Below, in pieces: positions 20,360 through 30,951 of a stretch of 64,000 nucleotides of DNA. The number at the start of each line of letters is the position of its first letter. Position 1 is the stretch's first letter. This DNA comes from Coxiella-like endosymbiont (GTDB lineage: Bacteria; Pseudomonadota; Gammaproteobacteria; Coxiellales; Coxiellaceae), in NCBI RefSeq assembly GCF_030643785.1, contig NZ_CP094378.1, forward strand, positions 682,001 to 746,000, in the 5' to 3' direction. The notes beneath the pieces were generated by a model. That model saw only the letters and a program-made list of their open reading frames with translations. It was not told the origin of the DNA and searched no databases. Made by a program: the position numbers and the translations under genes.

Positions 20360-22992
20360 ATGAGTGATAAAAAACCACAAACTATATATCTTAAATATTA
20401 TCGTTCTCCTTCATTCTTGATTGATACTGTACATATGCACATAGATCTTTATGAAGAAGAAACCAGCATCAAGACTGTTTTAAATTTACAACGTAATCCA
20501 AAAATAAAAATATCACCGCCATTAATACTCAATGGCGAAGCGATGACATTGAAACGAATAGCACTTAATGGGCAGGAATTGTCGTCTATTGATTATGAAA
20601 TGAATGATTTTTCCTTAACAATTCCCGATGTTCCGGAAGAATTTATTCTAGAGACCAAAGTAATAATTAAACCGCAAGAAAATACACAATTAAGCGGCCT
20701 CTATAAATCGCGGGGTAATTTTTGCACTCAATGTGAGCCGCATGGATTTCGTCGAATTACTTATTTTCTAGATCGTCCAGACGTGTTAGCGCGTTATACC
20801 ACGACGATTACAGCCGATAAAGATAAATATCCTTTTTTATTATCAAATGGAAATTTGATTGAAACAAAAATGTTGGAGGGTAATCGACAGTGGGTACATT
20901 GGGAAGATCCTTCGAAAAAGCCTTCTTATTTATTTGCCTTAGTAGCAGGAAATTTCGATTTATTGGAAGATACTTTTGTCACTCAATCGGGTAGAGAAGT
21001 AGCATTACGTCTTTATTTAGAAAAAGGATTCAAAGATCAAGGGCCTTTTGCTTTGCAAGCTTTAAAGAAAGCAATGAAGTGGGATGAAAAAAGTTTGGCC
21101 GCGAATACGATCTTGATATTTATATGATTGTTGCAGTAAGTGATTTCAATATGGGAGCGATGGAAAATAAAGGGCTTAATATTTTTAATACCAAAAATAT
21201 TTTAGCTAACTCAAAAACGGCTACTGACGAAGATTACATCCGTATCGAAAATGTGATCGGACATGAATATTTCCATAATTGGTCTGGTAATCGTGTAACT
21301 TGCCGTGATTGGTTTCAAATTACTTTAAAAGAGGGATTAACTGTTTTGAGGGATCAATTATTTATTGAGGATGTGACTTCAAAAGGTGTAGCTCGTATCG
21401 GAAGTGTTAATTATTTGCGTAACGTGCAGTTTGCCGAGGATGCGGGTCCAATGGCCCATCCTATTCGCCCTCGTTCGTACATTGAAGTTAATAATTTTTA
21501 TACGAGCACAGTTTACAATAAGGGCGCAGAAGTTATCCGTATGGTGCAAACCTTATTAGGGCCTGAAGTTTTTCGTGAAGCAATGGATCTTTATTTTTGG
21601 CGTTATGATGGGGAAGCGGTAACCACTGAAGATTTTATTCAAGCGATGGCAGATGCTTCGGACAACAATTTCGATCAATTTAAACGGTGGTACGATCAAG
21701 CTGGGACGCCGGTACTCGATCTAGAGAGTGAATATAACGAAAATGAAGAGACGCTGACCTTGAAAGTGAAGCAATCCTGTCCTCCCACTCCGGGACAATC
21801 TGAAAAATTACCGTTGCACATTCCCTTAGCACTGGGTTTTGTAGGTCCGGAATGCCAAGATATACCGACCCAATTAATGGGAGAAGATGAAGTTATTCAA
21901 GGCACGCGTATTTTAGAGATTAAAAAACCAGAGGAAATATTTAGATTTATCAATGTGAAACACAAACCGGTACTGTCGCTTCTACGGGATTTTTCGGCTC
22001 CAGTGCACTTAAATTATCCCTATGGTGATGAGGAACTCTTGTGGCTGTTTCAATATGACAGTGATCTTTTTGCTCGCTGGGAAGCAGGCCAAGTGTTTGC
22101 GAAGCGGTTGATGTTCAATTTAGTTGCAGATTATCAACAACAAAAACCACTAAAACTCGATAATCGATTTATAGAAAGCTTCCGAAAAATTATTCAAGGA
22201 CCGCATAAAGATCATGGATACGAGGCTACCCTCCTGCTTTTGCCTACGGAAGCTTATTTAATGCAGTTTATGAAAAATATGGATATCGAAGCATTTCACG
22301 CCATTCGTCAATTTGTAAAAAAAGAATTGTCAGCAGCCTTGATATCAGAGTTAACAACAACCTATGAAAATCATCAACTACCTGTCTACGAATATAGTTG
22401 GGCAGATGTTGGTAAACGTGCCTTGAAAAATGGTTGTTTAGGCTATTTAACTGAAAATGGAGGAGATCAATACGTATTGGCTTACAAACAGTTTAAAAAT
22501 AGCGATAATATGACAGATATTGTAGGTGCTTTATTTGCCTTAATCAATCATGAATGTGAAGAACGCCAACGCGCATTAGATGAATTCTATCAACAATGGA
22601 AGAATCAGCCTCTAATAATTAATAAATGGATGGCATTACAAGCATCGTCGCAATTATCGTCAACTGTGGAAACTGTGAAAAAATTAATTCAGCACCCTGC
22701 TTTTGATATCAAAAACCCTAATAATGTGTGTGCGTTATTAGTGACCTTTGGTATGAATGTCGTTTGTTTTCACGATAAGAGTGGAGAGGGTTATCGTTTA
22801 ATTGCCAATCACGTACTTAAAATTGATCCAATGAATCCACAAGTGGCTGCACGAGTATTACAACCACTGTCCCATTGGCAGATCATGGATGAAAAACGTC
22901 AAGGATTAATGAAAGCAGAACTCAATCGGATTGCAGAAGCTCGACGATTATCAACAGATGTTTATGAAATTGTTACAAAGAGTTTGACGTAA
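20360..22992 (+). CDS. pepN: Aminopeptidase N (M1 family), one frameshift
   Basis: Cytosolic zinc metallopeptidase that trims N-terminal residues from peptides. The start is ATG 20360 with GAGG about 8 bp upstream; an in-frame GTG lies at 20348. The N-terminal part ends prematurely at 21125 because the T run at 21094-21096 is one base short; with one more T the reading is KSFGREYDLDIYMIVAV and joins the downstream frame. That frame has the substrate motif GAMENKGLN and the zinc site HEYFH, followed 18 residues later by Glu in LKEG. The rest is full length and clean, so the single frameshift is the only defect. It is either an error or very recent. Confidence 0.92.
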
Positions 22993-23289
22993 TTTCATGA
23001 AGTAGAGCTACACTTCACAGATAATGTCTATCATTCACATGCAGCAATGCTTTAGGCTTGGGTGTGGGCACAGGGATTACTTCGCCATTTTTGTAAGTTT
23101 CATTTTTTCGGTAAGTCTTTCCTTTACCCTTACTAAAGCCTCAATTGAGGGAAGCAACAAGGGCGATTCTTGACAGTAGGAAGTAGGAGTTTCGCCATTT
23201 TGGGTATGGCCTAAAATACAAACTCGATAATCGATATTAGTTTTTCCTTAATTTGTTCAGCGAGCTTAAAACTATGACTAGGTGCGTCC
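22993..23289. other. Decayed spacer after pepN
   Basis: No gene is recognised. The minus strand gives short coding-like stretches (GHTQNGETPTSY, SIEALVRVKERLTEKMKL) in a frame broken by stops, probably another dead gene between pepN and the sugar-porter remnant. I could not assign a family. Confidence 0.4.
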
Positions 23290-24050
23290 GTCTGATTCAG
23301 CCGTCTGCTTCAGCAACGACAATAAAGCGATGATACTGATAATAAAAAAGATTAAAAAGTATACCACTGTGGGGGACAAATATTGAATTAAAATTAAAAA
23401 CGTAATTGGGTATAACCCAGCTAATTAGAGGCTCAATTGATGCCTGTACAATACTGGAACCTAACCCACAGACTCTAAGCAGAAAAATTTCGGATAATAT
23501 TAACCACATAATGGGGCTAAGGCTGATGGCAAATCCTGCTACATAGATTAATAAACTTCCAAAGGTGGCGATTCAGTGGAAATAATTCCGGCTACGAACA
23601 TGTAGCGCCAAGCGGAATGAGGAGCACAAAGTAGCAATCCATCACATAGGAAAGAAAAATACCGATCGTAATGGCTAATTGGTTGAGTGAAACTAAAGCT
23701 CTTCGACGATGAGGTGGAGAGATTTCCAAAATATATAAATGGCGCAATATACGAGGAAATTCCTATACCGACACCCAATAATACGACTAATTACCAGCCA
23801 GCCAACTGAAGTAGCCATATTGGAAAAGTCGTACCAATAATAAAAATTAAAGGGTCAATTAAACGTTTTCGACCGATGTAGTCAGCTAAACCGACCACTA
23901 ACAAGAGAACTTGAATGCTCCAGTTAAAACAAACACTTATGTATTATACATAACCGCAGAGAATGCCAGCGGAACGCAGCAATCAATAAAATCAATGCTC
24001 CAATAGAAGCGACTCTTCTTTAGAGGAAGAGATGGTTCAGTTAATTTCAT
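23290..24050 (-). pseudogene. MFS sugar porter remnant
   Basis: Degraded sugar/proton symporter of the major facilitator superfamily. Minus-strand blocks in order: MKLTEPSLPLKKS near 24050, LLLVVGLADYIGRKRLIDP (the loop 2-3 signature) near 23905-23860, VGIGISSYIAPFIYF (23775-23725), SLNQLAITIG-like sequence in another frame, then WLILSEIFLLRVCGLGSSI (23506-23450), which matches the sugar-porter EIFPLRVRGLG motif. Frameshifts and an about 200-residue loss in the middle show it is dead. Confidence 0.8.
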
Positions 24051-24059
24051 TAACGACAA

Positions 24060-24731
24060 TTATAACGTTTTAATCCAATCAATCAATTGACGCGGAGAAT
24101 TAATTAAAGCATCCGCTTCCCAACATAGGGGTTGACTATCTGCAGTAAGGTAGCCATAAAGAGCAACCATCGCCATCATACCGGCTGCTTTGGCGGCCTG
24201 AACATCTCCTTGAGCATCACCAACGTACAAAGCTTTCTGGGGAAGAACATTTGCAGTTTTACAAGCATAGAGTAAAGGTTCAGGATCGGGTTTGCGTTTT
24301 GTTAATTGATCGCCTGATACGAGACAGCAGTATCGATGAGCCAGCTGGAAATGATCTAGTAAAGGTTTCGCTAACCAGCCGGGTTTATTTGTGACAATGC
24401 CCCACGTAATGTGATGATGGTCTAAATAATCCAATACTTCTGATATCCCATCAAAGTAAGTGGTTTTGTTCATCATGCAATGATGATAAGTCGTTAAAAA
24501 TTCTTTTCGTAGTTCTGAAAAACGAGGATGAGTGGCATCGATATGAAACCCATTACTTAAAATACCTGTCGTTCCTAGCGCTATGGTGGGACGAATGATT
24601 TCTAAAGCAAGAGGGGACTCCTCACCATATTTAATTAGCAATTGGTTTAAAGCATCCGCCAAATCAGGTGCTGTATCTAACAGAGTTCCATCCAGATCAA
24701 AAAAAATAGCCGATAGTGATTTTCTAAACAT
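24060..24731 (-). CDS. gph: Phosphoglycolate phosphatase (HAD family)
   Basis: HAD-superfamily hydrolase that removes 2-phosphoglycolate formed during DNA repair. From ATG 24731 it is 223 residues. Motif I is FFDLDGTLLDTAPDL with the nucleophile Asp, motif II is in WGIVTNKPGW, and motif III/IV is RKPDPEPLLYAC with YVGDAQGDVQAAKAAGM. The start overlaps the ubiG stop by 8 bp, so the pair are co-translated; ubiG-gph is a common gammaproteobacterial order. An upstream in-frame ATG at 24767 would overlap ubiG by 44 bp and is less likely. Confidence 0.92.
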   Translation of the reverse strand: MFRKSLSAIFFDLDGTLLDTAPDLADALNQLLIKYGEESPLALEIIRPTIALGTTGILSNGFHIDATHPRFSELRKEFLTTYHHCMMNKTTYFDGISEVLDYLDHHHITWGIVTNKPGWLAKPLLDHFQLAHRYCCLVSGDQLTKRKPDPEPLLYACKTANVLPQKALYVGDAQGDVQAAKAAGMMAMVALYGYLTADSQPLCWEADALINSPRQLIDWIKTL

Positions 24732-25440
24732 ATTTTGAAAAGCAGGTGAGATAATTGACTGACACATCCGCGCTTAAATCAAATTCCTTTTTAAAAGGAT
24801 GGTAATTGAAGCCGCTCATGTCCACTAAATGCAATTGAACACTCTCCGTCCATCGAATTAATTCCGAAGGGCGAATGAATTGAGCATAGTCGTGGGTGCC
24901 TTTGGGTAACCAATTTAAAAGATATTCTGCGCCAACAATGGTAAAAAGATAAGCTTTAAGATTGCGGTTAATGGTTGAGAAGAAAAGTTTACCGCCGGGC
25001 TTCGTAAGCAGCGTACAGGTTTTTACCATCCGCGCAGGATCAGGAATATGCTCCAGTAATTCCATGCAGGTTACAATATCAAAACGTTCGGTGGTGTTTG
25101 CTAAAATTTCTACGTCTTGACATTGGTAATCGATATTTAATTTCTGTTGCTGGGCATGATCCTTAGCGATGCTTATTAAAGCATCACTCATATCAATGGC
25201 GGTAACTTGGGAACCGTGTTTGGCCAAAGCTTCGCTTAACAGTCCTCCTCCGCAGCCTACATCAAGGATTTGTTTATCATTTAAAACTACATGCTGTTGA
25301 ATATATTGTACTCGTATAGGGTTAATTAAATGCAGAGGCTTCATGTGGCCTTCTGGATTCCACCATTCCTCAGCCATTTCAGAGAATTTGACGACTTCTT
25401 GAGGATTGATATTCTTTTTTTCACTAGTAGTTGTTGTCAT
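24724..25440 (-). CDS. ubiG: Ubiquinone biosynthesis O-methyltransferase UbiG
   Basis: SAM-dependent enzyme performing both O-methylations of ubiquinone synthesis. The start at ATG 25440 (MTTTTSEKKNINPQEV) gives 238 residues and fits the family N-terminus; in-frame ATGs at 25461 and 25476 are alternatives. Signatures are EEWWNPEGHMKPLHLINPIR, the SAM motif ILDVGCGGGLLSEALAKHG, and MELLEHIPDPARMV. It pairs with ispB at 36.6-37.6 kb, which makes the polyprenyl tail. Its 5' end overlaps the tail of a dead HPt gene. Confidence 0.95.
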   Translation of the reverse strand: MTTTTSEKKNINPQEVVKFSEMAEEWWNPEGHMKPLHLINPIRVQYIQQHVVLNDKQILDVGCGGGLLSEALAKHGSQVTAIDMSDALISIAKDHAQQQKLNIDYQCQDVEILANTTERFDIVTCMELLEHIPDPARMVKTCTLLTKPGGKLFFSTINRNLKAYLFTIVGAEYLLNWLPKGTHDYAQFIRPSELIRWTESVQLHLVDMSGFNYHPFKKEFDLSADVSVNYLTCFSKYV

Positions 25441-25792
25441 AAATGTCTTCTTGAATGGCATGGAGAACCCGATCAATTTCAGAATTTAACTGATTCAAAG
25501 TTACTTGCAGAGAATTACGATTGTCTAACTTTAAAGATTCTTCCATCTTCCAGTTGCTGGGACAAATTTTTTAAATCAGGCAAGGCCGTATAAACAGCAA
25601 GAACCGTGAAATTTATGTACCTGGACTTTTTTCATTTCTTTCCAATCACTTTTATTATGTACTTCATCGATAGCATGACGAAATTGTGGCAATTCCATGG
25701 CAAACATTTTAAGCAGTTCTCTAGCAAGTTGAGACCCTATTGTTAGTTAATTTTAACAGAGCTTGTCAGTTAATAATAGGTTTGTTTGTCAT
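25424..25792 (-). pseudogene. Histidine phosphotransfer (HPt) domain remnant
   Basis: Minus-strand reading from ATG 25792 gives MTNKPIIN then a stop, QALLKLTNN, QLARELLKMFAMELPQFRHA (about 25740-25680), IDEVHNKSDWKEM, and VHKFHGSCCL (about 25625-25600), where the His of VHKxHG is the phosphotransfer site. A later frame reads SLKLDNRNSLQVTLNQLNS and ends at TAG 25426-25424. This is the HPt fold found alone or at the end of BarA/GacS-type kinases. Three or more lesions make it dead. It overlaps the ubiG start by 17 bp. Confidence 0.7.
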
Positions 25793-25820
25793 TTTAACTA
25801 TTCTCTTTTTTAAGAGAAAT

Positions 25821-26714
25821 CTAGAGTTTGTAACAAGGGTTACAATCTTCGATATCTACTTCCGGTTGTAGGGTAACATGATTAATGTGATATTTTTGTT
25901 TTAAAACGGCCTTTAAACCTAGCAAAAGATCATCCCAAGCTGTCAAGTTTTTAATATTAACGTGAGCGGAAAGCGCTGTCATTCCAGAGGAAAGTGTCCA
26001 AATGTGAATGTCGTGTACCGATTTTACGCCATCAAATCGACCAATAGTTTGCGACACTTGACGAATGTTTAAATGGTGAGGAACGCCTTCCATAAGAACC
26101 GTCATAGATTCGCGCAATAGCCGAGCGCTGGAAATCATTATTAAAACACCAATGAAAATAGAGAGGGCGGGATCGATTAAGGTCCAATGAGCAAAGAAAA
26201 TAACGATACCTGAAATGAGTGCAGCTCCTGTGCCAATAAGATCACTGATCACATGCAATAAAGCAGCTCGAATATTTAACGATTTTTCGCTGCCCAACAA
26301 AAGCTTAACAACTAAAAGATTGAGGAGAATTCCGGTCGTGGCAATAATCATTACAGGAAAACTTTGGACCGATAAAGGATGGTGAATACGTTTGATAGCT
26401 TCAATAATAACTGCTAGGGAAATAATAAACATTAGTATGCTGGAAACCCAAGCCGTGATTACTTCTGCTCGACCGAAACCATAGCTATGACGGGGAGAAG
26501 GAGGCCGCAAGCCAACCCAGGAAGCAAAGGCCGCAATTCCTAATGCAACAGCATCAGAAGCCATATGGGCAGCATCACCTAAGAGAGCTAAAGAATTAGC
26601 AAAATAACCGCTAACTGCTTCAACTAGAGCAAAACTCACTGTAAGAAAGATCACCAGGATTAAGATCTGGTGAGTGGCAGGTGAACTGTGAGAGTGATGA
26701 TGGTTATAATGCAT
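25821..26714 (-). CDS. Cation diffusion facilitator (CzcD/ZitB-like metal exporter)
   Basis: Inner-membrane antiporter exporting zinc or related divalent metals. It has 297 residues. The His-rich start (MHYNHHHSHSS) is followed by six predicted membrane segments; the metal-site motifs are GDAAHMASDA in the second segment (HxxxD) and LLHVISDLIGTG in the fifth. A cytosolic C-terminal domain includes SVHDIHIWTLSSGMTAL, typical of the family, and ends CNPCYKL. It appears intact and stands alone. The exact metal cannot be told from sequence. Confidence 0.9.
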   Translation of the reverse strand: MHYNHHHSHSSPATHQILILVIFLTVSFALVEAVSGYFANSLALLGDAAHMASDAVALGIAAFASWVGLRPPSPRHSYGFGRAEVITAWVSSILMFIISLAVIIEAIKRIHHPLSVQSFPVMIIATTGILLNLLVVKLLLGSEKSLNIRAALLHVISDLIGTGAALISGIVIFFAHWTLIDPALSIFIGVLIMISSARLLRESMTVLMEGVPHHLNIRQVSQTIGRFDGVKSVHDIHIWTLSSGMTALSAHVNIKNLTAWDDLLLGLKAVLKQKYHINHVTLQPEVDIEDCNPCYKL

Positions 26715-27104
26715 GATTCTATATTTTACACCATTTTGCTATTCTACACCAATTTTGCTAATCGCTCACACTCCCCACATTTGTTGACGTCTAATCGGCT
26801 CTCTTCCCTACGTGGGAGGGGAAAAGACGTGTTAATGGTGTTTGGGGGACATTAGGGGGGAGATCTTAAGGAAGAACTGGTAATAAGCCTCTGGGCTAAG
26901 AGTGTGCGCAAGTCGCTTGCCTAGTAGAGGATTTTTATTCTATAGCAAATTTTTCGTAGAGATCGCACATTTAGTTCGCTGTTAACAGGTAATCGTCGCT
27001 TATTTTTAGTTCATCGACTAGTCGTAAATTGATGGCTTGGAAAACACATCAATGCTCGCCGGGTGGCTACCTGTTCAATGTCCACGACCTCGCGATGCTC
27101 CTTA
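26715..27104. other. Spacer without recognisable gene
   Basis: Between the metal exporter and the CysZ remnant no open frame or motif was found. A GC-richer patch near 26800-26880 includes a short inverted repeat (CTTCCC/GGGAGG around 26803-26820). It may be a decayed gene. Confidence 0.4.
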
Positions 27105-27786
27105 ATGTTGAATCGCCGAGGAGTTCGACGATTTATTCTTATCTCTTTTAATTAACCTTCTCTTATTTGCTTCTTATTTGCTTTTTTATGTTTAGGAATT
27201 CATTTTTTCTGTATTCACGCATTGGATTGAAAATTTATTATCGCAATGGCTACGATGGTTAAATTGGCTGCTCTGGATTTTATTTGCTATCTCATTTTTT
27301 ATTGTTGTGGTTTATACTTTTACCCTGGTTACGAATATTATTAGCGCTTCTTTTAATGGTTTTCTAACAGAAAAAATAGAAACGGGAAAAGATCCGCCAA
27401 GCAGTGGTGAGTCCATTTTAAAAGACATTCCGATAACCTTTAAACGACAAGTTCAGTTTATCTTTTATTATCTTCCTCGAGCTATATTTTTCCTCGAGCC
27501 ATATTTTGGTATTAATTTTATTTTTTATTCCGTTAATGTAAGTTATTGTAGCGCTATTATGGTTTTTATTAAATTTTTGAATGATGACCATGCAATATAT
27601 GGACTACCCAATGGGATAGTCATCACGTATTGTTTCGAGAAATGTATTATCAATGCAATCAAAAATGCTCGATAAATTTAAGTTTTGGTACTACTGTTAT
27701 GTTGGCCACGATGATTTCTGTTGTTAATTTCTTTGTAATGCTAGCGGCAGTGATGGGCGCCACGTTGCTTTATATCGAAATATATG
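27105..27786 (+). pseudogene. cysZ: CysZ/EI24-family membrane protein remnant
   Basis: CysZ is an inner-membrane sulfate permease. Plus-strand blocks include RRFILI-type sequence near 27125, IENLLSQWLRWLNWLLW (about 27225-27275), VVYTFTLVTNIISASFNGFL (27305-27363) with EKIE, FYYLPRAIFF, and later VMLATMISVVNFFVMLAAVMG (27700-27755) in another frame. NI..ASFNGFL is the strongest family landmark. Frameshifts near 27480, 27600 and 27660 break it. A perfect 11-bp tandem duplication is at 27161-27182. Confidence 0.75.
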
Positions 27787-27898
27787 GAAATGATATATGG
27801 AAATGGTTGATTTTTCTTGACAAATTTCCTCTAATTTGAGTCAATTAAAGTCATAGTTAATAATTATCTCACTCTATTTTTATCTTATGATGACCCCG

Positions 27899-27927
27899 TA
27901 ACCTTACTGCCTTCGGCAGTAAGGTTA
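27899..27927. terminator. Strong 13-bp hairpin with TTC loop
   Basis: TAACCTTACTGCC and GGCAGTAAGGTTA pair perfectly around a three-base loop. It lies after the cysZ remnant and before a permease remnant. The T-tract after it is weak, so it may be a terminator or a palindromic repeat unit. Confidence 0.6.
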
Positions 27928-27987
27928 TCTTCATTCACATAACTTAATACCTAATTCAAAAAATTTTCGAGTTAGAGAATAGTGATA

Positions 27988-29593
27988 ATGAAACGTACTG
28001 TAGGTGCCTTACTATTTACGGATGTAGGTGGGATGGTGGGCTCAGGTTGGTTATTTGGTCCTTATTTCGTGGCACGTTTGTCCGGCTCTTCTGCAATTCT
28101 CGAATGGGTAATTGGGGGGCCGGTTTGATGATGCTCATTGCGCTAACATTTGGGGATTACTGGTAGAACAGTGCGTTATTTGCAACTTAGTCACGGACCG
28201 CTTGTCAGCTTTGGAATGGCTTGAGTAGCTTGGGTTTCTTCAATCGCGGTAGCTTCCAATTGAAGCGCTCGCATTATTGCATTATGCCAGTAATTATTTA
28301 CTTTGGTTGATGCGCTCGGGGGAAGGGAAAGCAGTTTTGACCTTGCCGGGATTAGGGATGTGGCGGCAACCGTCTTATTGTTGATATTAAGTGTCATAAA
28401 CTACTAGCGTGAGTTACTTAACCCGAGCGAATGCATTTATTGTAGCCGCTAAATTAGCTGTTCCAATTCTTACTGCGCTAATTTTATTGCTCTCCGATTT
28501 TTTATATTCAGAATTTTGTGGCTACCGGTTTTGCTCCGGGGGGATAAAAGGAATTTTAACCGATTTGCCAATGGCCGGTGTTATTTTTTCATTCATTGGC
28601 TACAGTCCTGTTATCCAACTCGCTGGAGAAGCAAAAAATCCGCAGCGCTCAATTCCATAAGCTATTACAATTCCATGAGCTATTATTGGTGCTCTAATTA
28701 TTTGTATTATTTTATATACGCTATTGCAAATTGCTTTTATTGGGCCTTTAAATCCTAATTCTTTCCACCAAGAAGGATAATCTGCTTTACCTTTTCAAGG
28801 TGACGCGGGTCCTTTTGCCAGAATTGCCGTTGCTTTAGGTATGGTGCTTTAGGTATGGTGTGGCTTCCCCAAATTGCTTTATTTGGATGCTACTGTTTCT
28901 CCATTTAAAACAGCGTTAATTTACACAGCGTCCATAGGACGAATGAGTTATACTTTAGGTCAAAATGACTATTTACTCTAATTTTTAATGAAATTAAATC
29001 GCTTTTAGTGTTCATCATCGAATGATTATAGTCAATTTTATCATTGGACTCTTTTTATTTTTGCCGTTTCCTACATGGCAAAATATGATGGGTTTTTTTA
29101 GTATCTCTATTAGTATCTACTAGTATTTACTTATGCAGTATGATCCTTATCATTAATCGTTTTGCGAAAAACTCTGCCTCAGCCAGGCTCGCCCATTTCG
29201 CCTTCTAATGCCTAAAACACCCAGTTTTTTCGCTTTTTATGTTTGTAATTTAATTTTTTATTGGTCAGACTGGGAAGTTGTTTCGAAAATGGTGGTTACT
29301 ATTTTAATAGGCTATATCTGGCTTGACTTATATTTACTTTTTAAACGCAATTTTTAAACGCAATTTAATTGGCAGTATCGCCAATTTTGGTGGGGTTTTT
29401 TATATATTTATCGGAATTACTCTTTTATTTCCTATTATGGCTCGTTTGGTAGTAAAAATAGTTTACATTCGGGTGAGATTTTGGAGTAATTGCATTTTTC
29501 AGTGCAATAATTTTTAGTTTGGCTTTATGGTGTGACTTGGGTGAATTGCCTGCAGAAACTCTGGAATTGATCCAAGCAAAGAATCTTTATTGA
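27988..29593 (+). pseudogene. APC-family amino acid permease remnant, copy 1
   Basis: Decayed 12-helix amino acid/polyamine transporter. It starts MKRTVGALLFTDVGGMVGSG and WLFGPYFVARLSGSSAILEW, the first-helix region. Later blocks are FGMAWVAW-type sequence near 28215-28270, FIVAAKLAVPILTALILL (28429-28483), GVIFSFIGYSPVIQLAGEAK and NPQRSIP (28576-28658), ARIAVALGMVW, and the C-terminal tail LPAETLELIQAKNLY ending at TGA 29591-29593. Many shifts, plus perfect tandem duplications at 28831-28858 and 29338-29363, break it. A second permease of this type is dead at 55.6-56.6 kb. Its stop overlaps the phosphate transporter stop by 7 bp, convergently. Confidence 0.85.
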
Positions 29594-30951
29594 TCACGAG
29601 AAGCATTTTGGGCAAATCTTGCTTCTAGGGAAATCCCTTTCATTTCAGGTACTAAAAAGCTAGCAAAAATACCAAGCAAAGAAGCAATAGCCACAAAAAT
29701 CATGGTGAAGGGTAATCCTATGCTTTTTAAAATTAGGGGTAAAAAGAAAGCGCCAATAAAAGCACCAGTCTTGCCAATAGCAGCAGAGAGACCATGAGCT
29801 CTGGCACGTATATGGATGGGGTATATTTCTGAAGGAATTAAAAATGTAGTCGCATTAGGACCGAAGTTAATGAAAAAGAAGCTGATGCCAAATAGTCCAA
29901 TAAATAGAGGCAAAATTTGTCGGATATTGGGAATACCTGCGATTAGCAAATAACACAAGGCCATGATCGCAAAACCCATTATTTGTAAGGATTTTCGCCC
30001 AATTTTATCCACGTAGGTGGCTGCGAAAAAATATCCCGGAACGGCGAAACACAAAAAAATGAGTGCTGATAACAAAGTGTGCTTTAAAAGCGATGCATGT
30101 GGACTAATGGCATTCATGATGAGAACAGAGGATACGCCATTTCCATAGAGGGCTATGTCCAATAGAAACCAGGCGCCAGCTGTTCCAAGTAGGCATTTGA
30201 GCCATTTGGAGGAAAATAATTTTTCGGGTATAGGAACAGCAGCGGTAACCCTAATTTCGTTTGTATGGCCTGCTAAATCACTAACAATTCGACTTACTTC
30301 TAGAGGAATTTGCTTGCTAAGCAAAAATCGGGGAGTTTCTGCTATTTTTCTTCGTAAATAAAATACAGAGGCCGCCGGGAGTGCACCAAAAGCCAGTAAG
30401 ATACGCCAGATGTAGGGATGAGGAATATGGTAAATCATTAGTAGAGAGGCGAAAAGTGGCCCTACAATTAACCCGATAGCTTGCATGGCAAAAACGAGCA
30501 GCACTAAAAAGCCCCGGTTTTTTCGATTAGCATATTCGCTTGCTACTACAGCACTAGTGGGATAATCTCCACCGATTCCAATACCGACTAAAATTCGTGA
30601 GATTAAAAGCCAGGTAAAAGAAGACGAGAAAGCAGAAAGTAATGCGCCGACAAATAAAATAAATACTTCGACGCCATACATTTTCTTACGTCCCCATTTG
30701 TCAGCGAACCAGCCAAAAATTACAGCGCCGAAAGCTGCTGAAGCTAAGGAAGCACCATTAAGTAAAGCAATTTGATTAGCGGTGAGGTGCCATAAAGGCA
30801 TTAGTAAAGCAGTAGCGACTCCGATGACAAACAAATCGTAAGCATCTGTAAAAAATCCCATCCCTGCAGTGACGACCATCCGCCAATGAAGACGGTTAAA
30901 TTTTTGTTCATCTAATTCCAGTGCTAGGCTCTTAGCCTTGTCAATATTCAT
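29587..30951 (-). CDS. MFS phosphate:H+ symporter-like transporter (PHS-type)
   Basis: 454-residue major facilitator protein with 12 predicted membrane segments. The first segment GMGFFTDAYDLFVIGVATAL is typical of the PHS phosphate-symporter group. The loop 2-3 signature is GWFADKWGRKKMYG, GIGIGGDYPTSAVVASEYA is in segment 4, and IPSEIYPIHIRARAHGLSAA is in the C-terminal half. It follows phoR with one base between stop and start, downstream of phoB, so phoB-phoR-transporter is one operon. Phosphate as substrate is therefore well supported by both family and context. It is intact. Confidence 0.85.
   Translation of the reverse strand: MNIDKAKSLALELDEQKFNRLHWRMVVTAGMGFFTDAYDLFVIGVATALLMPLWHLTANQIALLNGASLASAAFGAVIFGWFADKWGRKKMYGVEVFILFVGALLSAFSSSFTWLLISRILVGIGIGGDYPTSAVVASEYANRKNRGFLVLLVFAMQAIGLIVGPLFASLLMIYHIPHPYIWRILLAFGALPAASVFYLRRKIAETPRFLLSKQIPLEVSRIVSDLAGHTNEIRVTAAVPIPEKLFSSKWLKCLLGTAGAWFLLDIALYGNGVSSVLIMNAISPHASLLKHTLLSALIFLCFAVPGYFFAATYVDKIGRKSLQIMGFAIMALCYLLIAGIPNIRQILPLFIGLFGISFFFINFGPNATTFLIPSEIYPIHIRARAHGLSAAIGKTGAFIGAFFLPLILKSIGLPFTMIFVAIASLLGIFASFLVPEMKGISLEARFAQNASRDQ

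Noticed and set aside
25801-25818. TTCTCTT/AAGAGAA hairpin after the metal exporter as a terminator
   Set aside because: No T-tract in the minus-strand direction and an AT-only loop; too weak to call.
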